Assembly (NCBI GenBank): GCA_018136815.1
Contig: CM030940.1
Coordinates: 946,418 to 1,010,417 of the forward strand
From: Isochrysis galbana
Taxonomy: Eukaryota; Haptophyta; Isochrysidales; Isochrysidaceae
DNA: 64,000 nucleotides
Direction of reading: 5' to 3'
The notes below the pieces were generated by a model, which was given only the letters and a program-made list of their open reading frames with translations, made no database searches and had not been told where the DNA came from. How positions within the stretch are numbered: position 1 is the first letter of the stretch; each line of letters opens with the position of its first letter. The position numbers were made by a program, and so were the translations under genes. Shown piece after piece: positions 21,251 to 33,900 of the stretch.

Positions 21251-22608
21251 GCGCCACGACTGGCGGCGCCAGGTCCTTTATCTATATTTCGCGCTAAATA
21301 TATGTTAAAAAACACCCGTTCTTTGTCGTCCTTGCTCGCTCGCCCCCTGGGGTCGTCCTCTCTCTCTCTCTATCAGCCTGGGTCTGTTCCCCCTTCGCTC
21401 GACCTACGCACCGTTTTCATCTCTCCCCGACGGCGATTTTATCCCTTTCCTGACCCCCCCCCCACCCTCCGCCCAACCCCCGCACCGCCAGCTGCTGCCA
21501 CGACACCTCCGCAGCGAGAGCGAAGCCACTACGAAACGAGCGCCCGAGGCCACGGCATCGGCCAGGGCCAGGACACGGCGGATCGACGTTGATTCGACCT
21601 CTCTCTCTCTCTCGCAAAAACGGGCTTAGCTCTACTATGACTATGACTATGTACTTTTAAGGTGGTAGGTCCAGGTTAGAAAGGGCCTATTTACGGCCGC
21701 GCGCCGCTCCGATGACGGCCGGGGCCGTCGGCACTGGCAGCCACGCCGGGGGCTCCCTCTCCAGAATCCACAGCAAGATGTCGGCCGGGCCGCGGCTGCG
21801 GACAGGGATCGGTGTGGGTCACAACTTCGATCGAAGTTGTGGCACGGGCCACTGAGCCGTTCCGCCAGGGGAGGGCCCTTTCTCTCTCCCTCTCCGCTAT
21901 GCCAGAGCCGCAGCGCGGCGTGAGCGCAAGGCCGGTCTGGCGGGAATTTTCACATCACCCCTCGCGCAGAGAAGGGGCATGTTGACCATGCTAAAGTGGG
22001 GGGCCACCGGGATGCGAGAAGGTGGCGCATTGAGCGTCGGCCACATGCAGGCGCTTGATGAGACAGTCGCAGCCCAGCCGACCCTTGCTTGCGCGCTCTG
22101 AAGACTGTCGATCGCGCGCATCACTGCATGATGCGCATGCTCGGCCTCGGCCGCAGCGTGTGCCCTGAGATCATGCATTGTCGCAAACTTGCGCGAGCAG
22201 CAGCGCTGGGTTTCTGCCAGGGTGGTAGGAGGTGTGCGCATGTGCAGGCATCCCATGGCGCTCAGTGGGCACCAGGGACCCTGGTGCATGCGCGCGAGCG
22301 CAAGTGCGCACTCCGCCTCGGGCTCCGATGCACTGTCCACTGGACGGAGGAGGGACATTGGCGTGAGAGGAGGCAAAGAAACAAGGGGGGGGGCGGGGTA
22401 CAGAAGGGGGGGAGGGCAAAGGGCGGGGGGGGGGGGGAGTTCTAATTTCTATATACATTTCACGGGGCATTTGTAAAAAAACAACCAAACCTGAGGTTGC
22501 AGCCTCTTGCTAGCTCGCACAAATTTCGGAGGGCACTAACGGCAAAAGCGCAAATGATGGGATGATGGGCAAATCATTAGAGGGCGCGCCTTCTCAGGCC
22601 TCGTCTAG
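21251..22608. other. Intergenic with one weak minus-strand ORF
   Basis: Contains CT-rich DNA (21350-21500) and poly-G tracts near 22385-22440. A minus-strand frame at 21897-22376 (159 codons) has one protein-like stretch, MHDLRAHAAAEAEHAHHAV. It could be a small gene, but no family, splice site or conservation signal is visible. Otherwise nothing seen. Confidence 0.3.
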
Positions 22609-23814
22609 TTACCAACCGATATTGTCGCGACGCCAACTTCTGACCCCAGCGGGGGGTATATGCCGGAGCCAGTCTGGGGGCAAGGTCTTGTAAAAGTGTG
22701 GATTATGCTGCGTGCCGGGGTCAAAGGGCACAAACGGCACTGAAGGCGGGAGCATATACGTTGTGCCACCTGGCGGCACGGCGGTCATCTGCATGTGCGC
22801 CTCGCAGCAAGTCGGTCGCAGCGGCTCGACGGGCGCTGTTGCGCCAACGGCAGCTGCCGGCACTCGCGCTGGGGATTGGCCTGTAGCCGCAGGCGGCATG
22901 CATGACCCATCTGCTTGTGATGGGCGTGTTGACGGGTGTGTTGTCGGCCCAATGCTACGCTGTGCACTTGACGTTGGGCTTACCTCGGGCGCAGGAGAAG
23001 GGGGCGCGGCATATTTTCTGGCATCATACATGGGTCGGCCATAGTATTGGTCGACACGGCGGTGCTCCGCGATGCTCCGACGCAAGTCCCTCTCGTAAAA
23101 GTGCACTTGCGCATCCCCACGATTGGCAAAAGTCTCACGATCGACGTCCTGCAAGCCCAGCCCCGCATTTGCGTTGTGCGTCGCCATGTAGTCGCCGTAG
23201 ACAACTCCACCACACTGCGGGGCATGATGCGAAGCATGAGCATAGGAGTCTGGACTGTTTGAGCACATGGGCAGGCCCGGCGCATGGTGGGACACTCACT
23301 CTGCGTTGCAGATGGCACGCACCGTTGGGCGAGTATTCCCGTTGCCATACAGATGAAATGGCGGCTTACGGCGTGCCTTGCGAGCCGCCGGTACGCGTTG
23401 CCGTTGCAGAGTAGAAGATAGCCGGGGGGATGTCTCTACGCATGCGAGACGCTCCCTCTCTATTGTTGGTGGGGCCGCATCAGCAAGCCCTGGCGCTGAC
23501 GCCGCTGCAGAGGTGAGCTCTGGCGCGCGCTCTGCGGCGGCAGGCCTCCCAGGCACTCTCGGAGCTGGCGGCGGCTGGGTCTCGAAGCCGTGTGGGAAGA
23601 CGCACTGCGGCATTGACGCGTATGTATACTGCGCGTGGGCCTCGCTCTCCCAGTCCCTGGAGCTGGACCCTCGGCCAGCCCAGTCGAAGAGGATGTCTGC
23701 CATCTGTGGCTCATCATCGCTGTGCTCCTCAGCGTCAGGCAGCGGGACGGGCCGATATGCAGGGTAGTAGCACATGCTCTGCGGTTGGACGGCGTACTGG
23801 AACGGCGCATGCAT
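22609..23814 (-). CDS. Uncharacterised Pro/His-rich protein, two exons
   Basis: Exon 1 (23814-23300) and exon 2 (23254-22609) join through a strong donor (GCAGA/GTGAGT) and an acceptor ending AAACAG. This is a 45-bp phase-2 intron and gives about 386 residues. The product starts MHAPFQYAVQPQSMCYYPAY, is rich in Pro, Ala, Tyr and His, and has an acidic patch DAEEHSDDEPQMADILFDW. The most structured part is VHFYERDLRRSIAEHRRVDQ, followed by YYGRPMYDARKY. It ends PDWLRHIPPAGVRSWRRDN. There is no signal peptide or membrane segment. I recognise no family and infer no function. The intron is very short; if it is not spliced, exon 1 would end at a stop at once, and the good frame continuation supports splicing. 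Confidence 0.55.
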
Positions 23815-24930
23815 CGGCGCTTTCGCCGCGCGTGGCGGCGAGGTCTGGCCGGGGCGCTGGTGGAGGGCGTTGTCGACGCTCGCAGCGGGGGATGCTCGGG
23901 GGGAAATTCAAATTTCCGAGGATACCGCAAGGGAGGAGGGACCGTGCGGCGGGAGGTTTCAGTGATAGAGAGAGAGCGCGCCGCCTACGCCTATTTTTTT
24001 GTAGAGCGTCGGAAGTGTCCATATCCATATCCATATCATGTGTCAACCACAGCCTGGTCACTCACTATGGGGATGCGGAGGGCACCAGCTACAATGGGTG
24101 AATGCAGGGCTAAATAAGCACCCTAAATAAGTTCCCTATGGCTTTTGGTATGAGGTATGATGGATCGGCAAAAAAAGTTGGAGTTATAGTTATAGGTATA
24201 GGAGTTCTCCGGCGAAATTTGAAATTTTCGAAAAATTAGAAATCAGGGCGGTCAAGGGTCAAACAGGTAGGGCGGTCAAACAGGGTTTTTTGATTAGGGG
24301 TAAGAAAATGACCATCTCAGGGTTGAGAAAATTTGAGGATTTTTTCGGTAGAAAGTAGAAAGTTCCCAATACACAATACACAATACACAATACACCCAAC
24401 AAGCACATATCCGGGGCCCATCAGGACCAAGACCACCCCCGTGGGCCCCCACAGCAAAACGTAACCAAATACTAACAAAAGACGCTAAAGTCGCAAAGGG
24501 CCGAAAAGCTGAACTTCAAATCGAGACCGGGCGCGGTGCGTGCCAGTTTTATTCGTGTCGTATTCCATACGATGACAGACTTTTACTTCTAACCTGTGGG
24601 TTATTTTGAGCCTCAAGGTCTCGTCGGCGACATTCCACCCCTTCTCTTACTTTCTTTCGGTGTCATCAAACGTTCCCTGACTGTCTTCTGTCTTCTCTTC
24701 GTGCATCGGTTGTAGTCTTCTGTCTTCTCTCCGTGTATCGGTGGTCGGTGGTAGCTCCCCAGCGAGGTCTGCCTTCGCTATTCCGACTTCTCTGTCGCAC
24801 GTCTGTGCGCCGATAAGTTGCCTTGGTACCGACGCTTGGCAGTCCGTCCTAGGTGTGGTTAGTTTTCGCCCTGTTTGGTTTAGTTCGTGTGTGTCCGTGT
24901 GTCGGATAGGGCGTGGAATTACCCCCCAAG
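23815..24930. other. AT-richer intergenic region
   Basis: Upstream flank of the minus-strand gene. From about 24110 GC content drops visibly compared with the rest of the window. The word GGCGGTCAA occurs twice near 24247 and 24272, and AATACAC is repeated four times in tandem at about 24367-24395. The plus frame 24741-24956 is short and unconvincing. No gene called. Confidence 0.45.
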
Positions 24931-25020
24931 AGCGCTATCTAGATAGAAGTAGATAGTGCCAAATTGCTATCTAGTTAGATATAGATAGTGCCCGGCGCTA
25001 TCTAGTTAGATGTAGATAGT
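24931..25020. repeat. Three tandem GCTATCTAG repeats
   Basis: Three units of about 31-35 bp, each GCTATCTAG followed by TAGAT, TAGATAGTG or TAGATAGT. Each unit contains its own inverted CTATCT/AGATAG pair. Confidence 0.75.
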
Positions 25021-25031
25021 TGATTTTCCGG

Positions 25032-25070
25032 CCTAGATATCTAGATATCCTGGATATCTAGATATCTAGG
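25032..25070. repeat. 39-bp near-perfect palindrome
   Basis: Arms of 19 bp (25032-25050 and 25052-25070) are exact reverse complements around a single T. The arm is built of CTAGATAT units. It sits about 70 bp upstream of the copia 5' break. Confidence 0.9.
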
Positions 25071-25141
25071 GTCCGAGCAAATATAAGTGGCACAAGGCTG
25101 ATCCGCGCCGCCCCCCTGCGCCTCTTTCACGTTTCCGCGTC

Positions 25142-27190
25142 ATGTTATGTAATTGTTGGGTACATGTTGGTGAGCCCAGTGACAAATTGGCCTCCCGTCG
25201 CTGTCCAGCAGTCCACCTGGGGTGGGACCCTCGCCGCCGAGGGTACTTCGTATTCGTGCCCTCCTTACGTCGAATCACCACGGCTGTTGACGTTAGTTTC
25301 GACGAATCTTCTTTCACGTCTTTCGCGGGAATCTCCCGCCCGACACCGTCTGCGTCTGCGGCCTCAGGCAGCCTTGTCCGTCGCGCCTCCGATGCTGCCT
25401 CCCTCCCCACCCCCGTTCGCCGCCTCACGCAGCATGAGCGCGCCCCGCCGCCGCCGGTGCCGGCTCCGCCGGTAGTGCCGCCTCCTGCGGTGTCTTCTAC
25501 GCGTGCGACCGCCTCGGTCGTGGGGGAGTCCACCACACTTGTGGCACCCAACATCTCCCAAGCCCTCATGGCAGCAACACCTGCTGGCCCCATTCCAGAG
25601 CCTCGCACCTTCAGAGAGGCCATCAGCGACCCAGTGTACGGCGAGAAGTGGAGAGAAGCGATGCAGGAAGATGTGAAGGGCAAATATGAGACCAACAAAG
25701 CCCGGAAACTTGTGAAAGCCGATGAAATTCCAGCTAGGAGAAAGCCAATGAAAGGAAAATGGGTTTTCAAAGTCAAGTACAACTCGGACGGGTCAGTGGA
25801 GAGGTTCAAGGCTAGATGGGTGGCCTGTGGCTACAGCCAAGTACCAGGAGTTGACTTTACGGAAACCTTTTGCGGCACTTTACGACACGAAAGCTCCAGG
25901 ATCTTCCTAGCACTGACAAATGAAGCAGATGATGATCTCTTGGAAATTGACACAGTGAAAGCTTTCTCATCTGCCGACATGGATGGGAATCCACTCTACA
26001 TAGTTCAGCCCACTGGATTTGAAGATCCCAACTACGCAGCATGTCTCCTCCTCGCGCCACTAGAAGGAACCAAACAAGCTGGTTATCAATACATGATCAC
26101 CAACACAGCCACACTCACCAAAATCGACTTTGAGCAATCCGCTGTCGAACCGAATTTCTTTAAACGATCGTACGAGGATGGCTCTACAATTTACCTTGCT
26201 CTCTATGTGGACAACATGCTAGTGAGGTTCCCGACAGGCCGAAAGGAGTTGGTTGACTCATTCATCGCCCAATATTCTAAGCGATTCAATGTAAGCATTG
26301 TTGGAGAACCATCACGTTTCTTAGGCTTCGAGATTATCCGAGACCGTGCCAACCGTCACATGACGCTCCGTCAGACCAAGTATATCGAAGAGATTGCTAA
26401 CGCCTTCCTGAGTGAGCGAACTAGCAAACTATTTGCCACCCCGATCTGTTCTTCAAAGATAGACGAATTTCATAAGCTAACCGGTGCCAAGAGTGACATG
26501 GATAGATCTCGAATGCGATCCAAATCTTATCTCCAACTTATGGGCTCTTTGCTATGGGTCACCATCACTCGACCTGACATCGCCTTCTACGTCTCCTTCC
26601 TATGTCAATTCATGCAGGATCCTTCGCCTCAGAACTATGACTCGGCTCTTGGTATCGTTAGTTACCTCCAATACTCAAAATGGCTTGGAATAACGTACGA
26701 TGGCTCGAATTCGTCACTTGAAGTTTATGCTGACTCATCCTGGGGCTCTCTCCCGAAGCCGTTTGCGGGATACGTACTCAAGTATGGGGGGGCCTCAATC
26801 TCATTTCAGTCCAAGAAACTCAAGTTAGTCGCCCAATCATCGGCCGAAGCCGAAACAGCTGTTTATGCCTTAGCTGCTCGGAACTTGCAATTCTCATTGC
26901 ACCTATTCGAGTTTCTAGGACATCCACAGCAACTCCCGATTCACATATTCACTGATAACTCGGCCACGCGCGATTCAATCAAAAACCCAGGGGTCACCGC
27001 TCGCACCCGTCATTATGTTCGCTGGTTGCTTTACGCTCGAGAGCAATTTCTACATCATATTTCAGCCCCGAAATGGATCTCGACTTCCCAGATGACCGCT
27101 GACATATTCACCAAATGTCTCGACAAAACTACATTTCTTCGTCATCGTTGTTCCCTGCTAAATGAAAAGATCTGTCCTAACCAGCGTTGA
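25142..27190 (+). pseudogene. Copia pol fragment (integrase end, RT, RNase H)
   Basis: A 682-codon frame without stops. It begins in the integrase C-terminus (AVHLGWDPRRRGYFVFVPSL, then VSFDESSF), passes a Pro-rich linker, and enters RT at FREAISDPVYGEKWREAM, KGKWVFKVKYNSDGS and FKARWVACGYSQVPGVDF. The normally invariant YVDD catalytic box reads LYVDNMLV, so the second Asp is Asn. The DVKTAFL block reads DTVKAFSSAD. RNase H follows with YADSSWGS, SSAEAETAVYALA and FTDNSATRD, ending ISTSQMTADIFTKCLDKTTF. An open frame with a damaged active site suggests a recent but dead copy, or capture of a defective template. Confidence 0.85.
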
Positions 27191-27207
27191 GTCACGCTGT
27201 GGGGGAG

Positions 27208-27391
27208 TGTTTGACTCTGACCTCTGAGCGAGGGTTTTGTAGTATACGTGTCAGATCTACTCCGAGTGAAGGGAGGGGAACGTACCGTTGTCACCGTCGT
27301 CGTCGTGCGAGCGCGCTAGCTTAATAATGTTCCCCTTGGTCTACACGATATTGCTATCAATCACTGGGCCCCCATGGGTTGGGGCCAAACA
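27208..27391 (+). repeat. Copia 3' LTR (184 bp)
   Basis: Begins TGTTTG directly after the purine tract and ends CAAACA, giving perfect 6-bp LTR-type inverted ends. It shares its closing part (CCCATGGGTTGG, CCAAACACC) with the LTR at 60189-60363. Confidence 0.75.
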
Positions 27392-27945
27392 CCTCCCTTC
27401 TCTCTTCTCCACAGCCCCCCCCCCCCCCCCCCCCCCCCCCCCCCACGCCGCCGCATTTGGGGCGTCGTGCAGAGCCGCAGAGAGTGACAGTCTATTTTTT
27501 CTTTTCGCCCCCCGCCCTCGCTCTCTCGAGTCCTTCCCAAGATCCCAAGGCGAGATGAGAGAGAGAGCGCTGTGAACAAACGGGCCACGAGAGAGAGTGG
27601 AGAGAAGAGGAGAGCGGGCAAGGAAAGAGGGAGGAAAGTAACAGTACTCCACAGTAATAGAGGGAGTACAAATCGGAAGAATGGCTTCAAGAGAGAAGTG
27701 AAAGTACTACTCCAACGTCGGGCCATACTTTCTTGAAAGAACCCCTGCTGAATGGCCCAAAACGAACAGCTAGGGGCGCGAGAGTAGAGTAGAGAAGAGG
27801 AAAGGGGGGGAGAGAGAGAGGGCGGGCCACTCCGGTGGGCGCCCGCGCGCCCCCCCTCCCTCCATCCCTCCCCCTTCCCGCTTCCCCTTCCCCCCTCCTC
27901 CCCCCCGCTCCCCCTCCACCCTTGGCGCGGGGGTTGGCATTCGGC
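27392..27945 (+). promoter_or_regulatory. Upstream region of VPS13 with a 30-C homopolymer
   Basis: A run of 30 C at 27415-27444 lies just after the LTR. Purine-rich GAGA sequence follows (27550-27830), then a dense C/T tract at 27848-27920 ends 25 bp before the ATG. No other gene seen. Promoter role is inferred from position. Confidence 0.4.
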
Positions 27946-30900
27946 ATGTGGGCGCAGGGCATCCTGCAGGGCTTGCTCGGCGAGCTAGTCCACCTGCCCA
28001 AGCAGGAGCTTAAGTTTGATGTGCTCAACGGGCACGTGCTGCTCGGCAACCTCAGCGTGCAGCCCAAGGCGCTCCAGCTGCTGCTCGATCTCCCGCTCGT
28101 CGTACAGGCCGGCGTGATCGGACGCGTAGAGCTTCATATCCCTTGGTCCAAGCTCGGCACCGAGCCCACACGAGTCCTCCTTGACAGGGTGCTGCTTCTC
28201 GTTACGCCGCGCTCGGCAGCGCAGCTTGAACTCGATGATGAGAAGGCAGCTACAGAGCGGAAGCTCGTGAGACTGAAAGGTCACAGGGAGCGGAACTGGG
28301 GCGGGGTCAGTGCGCCGGCGCAGCCCCAACCGACGCCCAGTCGCCGCGGCTCGCGCTTCTTCTCCTCGCTCACAGGGAAGCTTGTGAAGAACCTGCAGGT
28401 GTGCCTTGTTGGCTGTGCTCATGCCTGCTGCTAGCACGGCCACGTCGTGTGCGCGACCGTCGCAGTGCACATTGCAGAGAGCGCCGCCGCGGCCCAGTAT
28501 TGAGAACCCCGGGGCCTCTGTCAGGTGGATCTGTCCAACATCATCATCCGGTACTGCGACCCCTCCCATGGTCTGCACCCTTATTCCATCTCAATCGCAT
28601 TGGACTCCTTGCGGCTGCGCAAGCACGAGCATGGCGACCAGGTGGCGAGCCTAGGTGCTGGAGCATTCGGCGCCGACTCGGTGCGACTTGATGGTACTGC
28701 GTCGACGGGTAGTAGTCGTCCCACTCCACCCACGTTGGCCGAGACCAAGCCGAGGTACTCGAGCGGTGACTCACTCAGCAGTGAGTTGCACTCGCAATTT
28801 CTTGTGGGCAATGCGGGGGACACAGAGATGGCGCGCACACCACGTCCCCGGCTGCGGAGACGCTCGCGGGATGACATGGCGGGCATCCTTAAGGCGGATC
28901 GGCTGAGTGCGGTTCCGCCTTCGCCCGGAGATGAGCAGACCTGGAGCTCGAAGGGGGCCGCCAGTGCTCACCCGCCATTGCTGCGCTCGCGCAGTGAGGG
29001 CATGCTGAGCTCCTCCAACTTGCACGCACATGTCGGCCAAAAGTCGGCGCATGTGCTGGCCAAGGTGGTACACATGACTGGTCTGTCGGTATGCGCGTCG
29101 GAAGGTGTCGCGCCCGAGCCACCGCCACGCTGGCGACGCGGTCAGCAGGCCTCAGCACGCGCCTCGATGGTCGGGAGCGAGGCGCGCCCCTCAACGTTGG
29201 GCGCAATGCGGCGCGTCTCGTCGTATGACAGCACCGATGACATGCCCAAGGGAGGCGAGCGGCTCGAGCGGACGGCCTCGGCGTTGCCGCCCAACACTCC
29301 CAAGAAGGTGATTGCCGAGCTCCTCTTGTGGCTCGTCCTGCACGTCGACGAGTGGCACCATCGCGTCGCCACAGGGCCGGGGCTGATTCTCGAGCCGCTG
29401 TCGGCGACTCTTGAGCTTCGTGCCTCGGGCACTGACACCGATGGCGCAACCGTCTCCGGGGCTGGCGGCGATGCTGCGCCCAGCACCCCTTCGCGCAATC
29501 CAGGCAGACGAGCCGCCGCACCAGGGCTGCAGCTCTCTCAGCTCCGCCTCTTTGACGCATCCCTCGTCTCGACGAGAGCACAAATGCGGCTCACTGCCGC
29601 AGCAATCGGCCAGCTCACGGCATGCATCGACTACCTCTCCCATCCAACGCGCTTCGAGGTATGGCGGCGGTTCCGGCCCGAGGAGAGGGAGACACCGCTC
29701 AGTCACCCGCGCTTGTGGTGTCAGCGCGCGATCGCCGCCGTCCGCGCCGAAGTCGCACGGCTGCGGCCGCGTTGCTCATGGGAAGTCATGGCAGGACGGC
29801 GCGAGGAAAGGCGCAAGTATGTGGCTTTGTACATACGCACGTTGCGCGCGGCACGAACGGGCGGCCGTTTGGGCGATGCCGACAAAGCATCGCTACTGGC
29901 AATGGAGCGTGTGCTGAGCTATGACCAGGTAGTCTTCTATCGCTCCCTCGCCGAGGCACACGCCAAGGTGGAGGCTGACCGTGGCTCGTTGTTCATCTCG
30001 CCCGAACGAAAGCACAAGCTCGTCGAGGCCACCCGCGCTGCGGGCGGCGCTATCCGCCGCCTCTTCGGCATGGCGGCGGAGGAGGAGCCCTTGGGCGTCG
30101 AAGCAACAGATGTCCTCGAGGGCCGAACTCTTTCCAATCAACAGCGCGAAGTCCTCGCCAACATCTTGCGTGACTGGGAGGTCGGGGAAGCTCCCCCAGC
30201 CGCCAGGGATGTCCGCGCAACGTTGCAGGTGTCCATCCCGGAGGCGCGTATCCTGCTCACGGACGACGCACCGCCGCCGCCGTCGACGCCCTCGCCACCC
30301 CATAAAGCCGTCCGTACACCAGCCACCCCGGCAGACGTCGCTCAGCCGTGCAATACCGCCGACGCAACTGGGAGTCCTAGTGGGGAGACCATGCACCGGC
30401 CACTTAAGCTGCGCCTCGTGCTCCAATCCATCGAGGTTTCAACCGTACTCGAGGATGGCCTGCCATCGACCACTGTGACGCTAGAGAATGCGCAGCTCGT
30501 CGACTTTTCCACGACGACTCGCTTTCCCTCTGTGCTCATGCTGCAGCGGGACCTGCATCTCACAAGGGCCTACAGCGCTAAAACCTCGAGGCTCTCCCAC
30601 CAAAACTCCTCGTGCGACATGATGGCTCAGGTGCCTCGCACACCCATGTTCGCCGATGAGGTTTCCGAGAACAGTCGCCACGCCCTCTCGGACTCAGAAG
30701 AACACAGTAATCGTGAGTCCTCTGTGGGGCGTGTACGAAATACGCCATCGCTCACCCGGCGCAGTGGCCGTGCAGCCTTCGAGGAGGCGCGGAACATGCC
30801 CACTCAGACTCCCACAAGATTGTCGCCCACCTTTGGATCGACGGGCACCCCAGTGACTAGCGTACGCGTGGACGCGCCGAAGGGTCATCACCGTCGGCGG

Positions 30901-33900
30901 AGCGCGGCCATCGGGGAAACACTGCACGCTCATAGGCGACCGGCCTTGTCCATTCGCGTCTGCGCACGAGACGCCCACGTGGACGCGACGGTGCCATCGG
31001 TGAATACAGAGGTGCACGTGTCGCTCGCGCCAGTGCTGGTCACGGTCACGTACGGCGTTCTCGAGGGGCTTTATCGGTTGTTTGCACTTATTCCCCCTCC
31101 CCGGCCTGGGGTTGCTCGCATTGTCGACCAGATGATACAGCCAAAGTGGCGCCCGGTTGGGATCCACGCCAACTGGCGCGAGGAGCTCGTGGAGCACATG
31201 GAATCCGTCGAGCCTACTGCGCCTGATAGTGAGAACCGCATGAGCATTCAGCTACACTTGCCGAGCCTAAGACTCACGCTTCCACTCAAGGACACTGACG
31301 CAGAGACGCGGCAGATGATCTTGGCGCTTGACGGCGTGCAGCTGCATGGAGGGAGCTACGCGTCCATCTCCCAGCCGAGTGACTATCGCTCCACAATAGA
31401 CAAGATCGCAGTTGATATCAAAATGGAGCACTCGACCATCCCCTTGTTGGATTCGACAACCTGTAAATGCCGAATCACGAATCTTGTTACTGCATCTCCT
31501 GGCTTCTCCAACCCACGCACCCTCGTGCACCTCACGCCGATTGCCATCATCTCCACCTTCACACCTGCAGTTGTGGGCACGCTGATGGGCTTTGTGAACG
31601 AGTGGGCAGGACCGAGCACTGGCTACGCGCGCAGGCCCCCCACACCAAATCGACAGTCAGCCCCCGTTGGCATGTTCTCCTTCCGCGTACGTGCTCCAGT
31701 CTTCGAACTCATCTTGCAGCATGAGGCTGCAGAGCCGCCTGCCCATTTCCGCCCGGCTACGCCGCCAGTCGCCCACCCGGCGAGCAACTCTGGAGAGCCG
31801 AAAAGTATTCGTGCGGCAGCCGTGGGTGGAGCTGCAGGCGAAACGCCACTCGTGATTGGGCGTGTGCGAATTGGTGCTCCTAGCCTCGACATCCACGCTG
31901 ACTCATCTCTTCGCCTTAATCTTGATGCCTCGAGCTTCGAAATCGTCGCTGAGGGGGTCGCTGCGGCTCGGAAGGCGACCGACCACTACCTCAATCGCGT
32001 GGCTAGTTTCAAGCCTAGCTTGTCATCGCATCGAAGAGAGGCACCTCCCCCACCGCTCTACCACCAGCCGGGCGGTGAGCAGCACACGGAAGCGCGCAAG
32101 TTGGCCTCCGTCCGGCGCAGACGGCACACCGACTCTGTGGGGTGTTCCCGCCCAGTGGATCTCACTAGCGGGAGTAGTAGCTCCTCTTTGTCTTTCGAGG
32201 AGGCTCGCCACGGGACGAGCGAACGCATCGGATCGCCCTTGCCACAACACATTCGATCGCCCTCTGGGACCTGTGGATCTGACGTGTCGGGGCTTGATGC
32301 GCCCACTTGCGCGCCACCTGTTGATTCTATTCCGGCGCCCGACGTGCGGTCAACCACTTCACCAAGTGTCTTGCAGATGCCGCCGCCGCCGCCAATGCAG
32401 GAGCCACAGGTGGCGACGCCGTCTTGCCGGAGAACAGGCTCTGTGGCACTTCGGCGCCATTCGCATGCCCAACAGGGTAGGGAATCATCCCTCAGCCAGC
32501 CGCCTCTTGCACTACGCATGAGGCTCGTGCACAATATGAGCGTGCCACTGGAGGCCGCTTGTGTGAAATCGGTGACGCTCGAGTTGGGCGAGGGCTCGCT
32601 CATTTGGGACACTGCATCGGCGCAATTATTTCTTCGCCACTTGTACCTGGCTTGTCGGGACGCATTCCCGCCGCGCAAGCCGCGCCCGTATTATCTGCGT
32701 GGGTTCCAGCCCCTCCCGCATGATGCCTGGAACGCGCGCATTATCTGTCCAGCGATCCGGTGGCGCTTTCTCGACTCCTTAGCGTCGACGCCCTGTCTCG
32801 TTGGTATCTTGCACCTGCGCGCTTTCAACGTCTTCGTGCGGCTCACCGCGGCTTGTACGACGGATGTGAGCGTCTCGACCGACCTCACCTCGATAGACCT
32901 CCCACCGAACGCGTGCCTTTCTCTCTCTCCCTTGGAGTCACTGCCCGCCGACTCTTTTGACGCACGTGTGGCGTCGCTGCTAACGCGATTGCGCGAGCCT
33001 TTGGACACCATGCCGGGAGCCCCATGTCCGATGCACATGCGCATGACCACTTACAACGAACTGTCCACCCCTCGCGCATCGGAACTGCAAGGCCGCACAA
33101 TGCACACTCGCATAAGCTACGCGGCCTCTCGGGTCCACTACCACCACGCGGCCGTGATGCGACTGCATGATTTTCTCACGGGCGCCGTGATTGGCGCTGC
33201 AAGTGAGGCTAGCGTGCCGTACCTTGGGTCAGACCCTGGCCTCTCCTCTCTGGAGCAGCATTTTGACGCAACGGAGATTCGGGTGCCTGCTGCCTCTGAC
33301 GCAACTCTGCCTGCTCCCGAGGTACGGCTGATGTTCTCGTCCATCGCGATCCGCAAGCAACAGCCCAATGAACTGCCTAAGGATATGACGGGCACGACGA
33401 TCGAGTTGAGCAACATGTCCGTCAGCGCGCCATGCGCTGAGAACGAGACGAACCCAACGGATTACGAGGCAGGCGTCGGCGTGAGTGAGCTGGATCAACA
33501 ACGCTCGGTATGGAAGGTGCCCACTCTGCGACTACGCATGATCTACCCACAATTCCCTGGCCACGGGCTTGAGCAAGGTGTGCCCGAAAGCCTGATGCAT
33601 GTCGAGGCAGGGAGGATGTGCGAGCTTAATTTCACGCCATATCAACTCGCCGTCCTCGCCGCTGTCAAGGACTACAACCTGGCGACGCCACCAATGTACG
33701 TCATGCCTTCCCCTGTGCTGCCTCCGGCAACCGTGCAGCTTGGGGTGAGGTTTGTCGCAGAAAAGATCAAGCTCAATTTTTGGGGCAAGGTTGAGTCCGA
33801 CGAGCCCCCGGCGCTCACCATCGAGCTGCGTGATGTTGACCATTGTATTGACTGGGGCGTAGACCTCTCGACCGCCGCGAAGGCGAGTGTAGGCAGGCTC

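Larger units (their letters stand above)
25139..27391 (+). mobile_element. Ty1/copia retrotransposon, 5'-truncated, with 3' LTR
   Basis: Retains the end of integrase, reverse transcriptase, RNase H, a purine tract (GTGGGGGAG) and a 3' LTR. The 5' LTR, gag, protease and catalytic integrase core are absent, and homology begins abruptly at about 25139. A second, much shorter remnant of a related element lies at 60006-60363. Confidence 0.9.

Noticed and set aside
24931..25070. CRISPR-like array
   Set aside because: Units are contiguous without unique spacers and the genome is eukaryotic.
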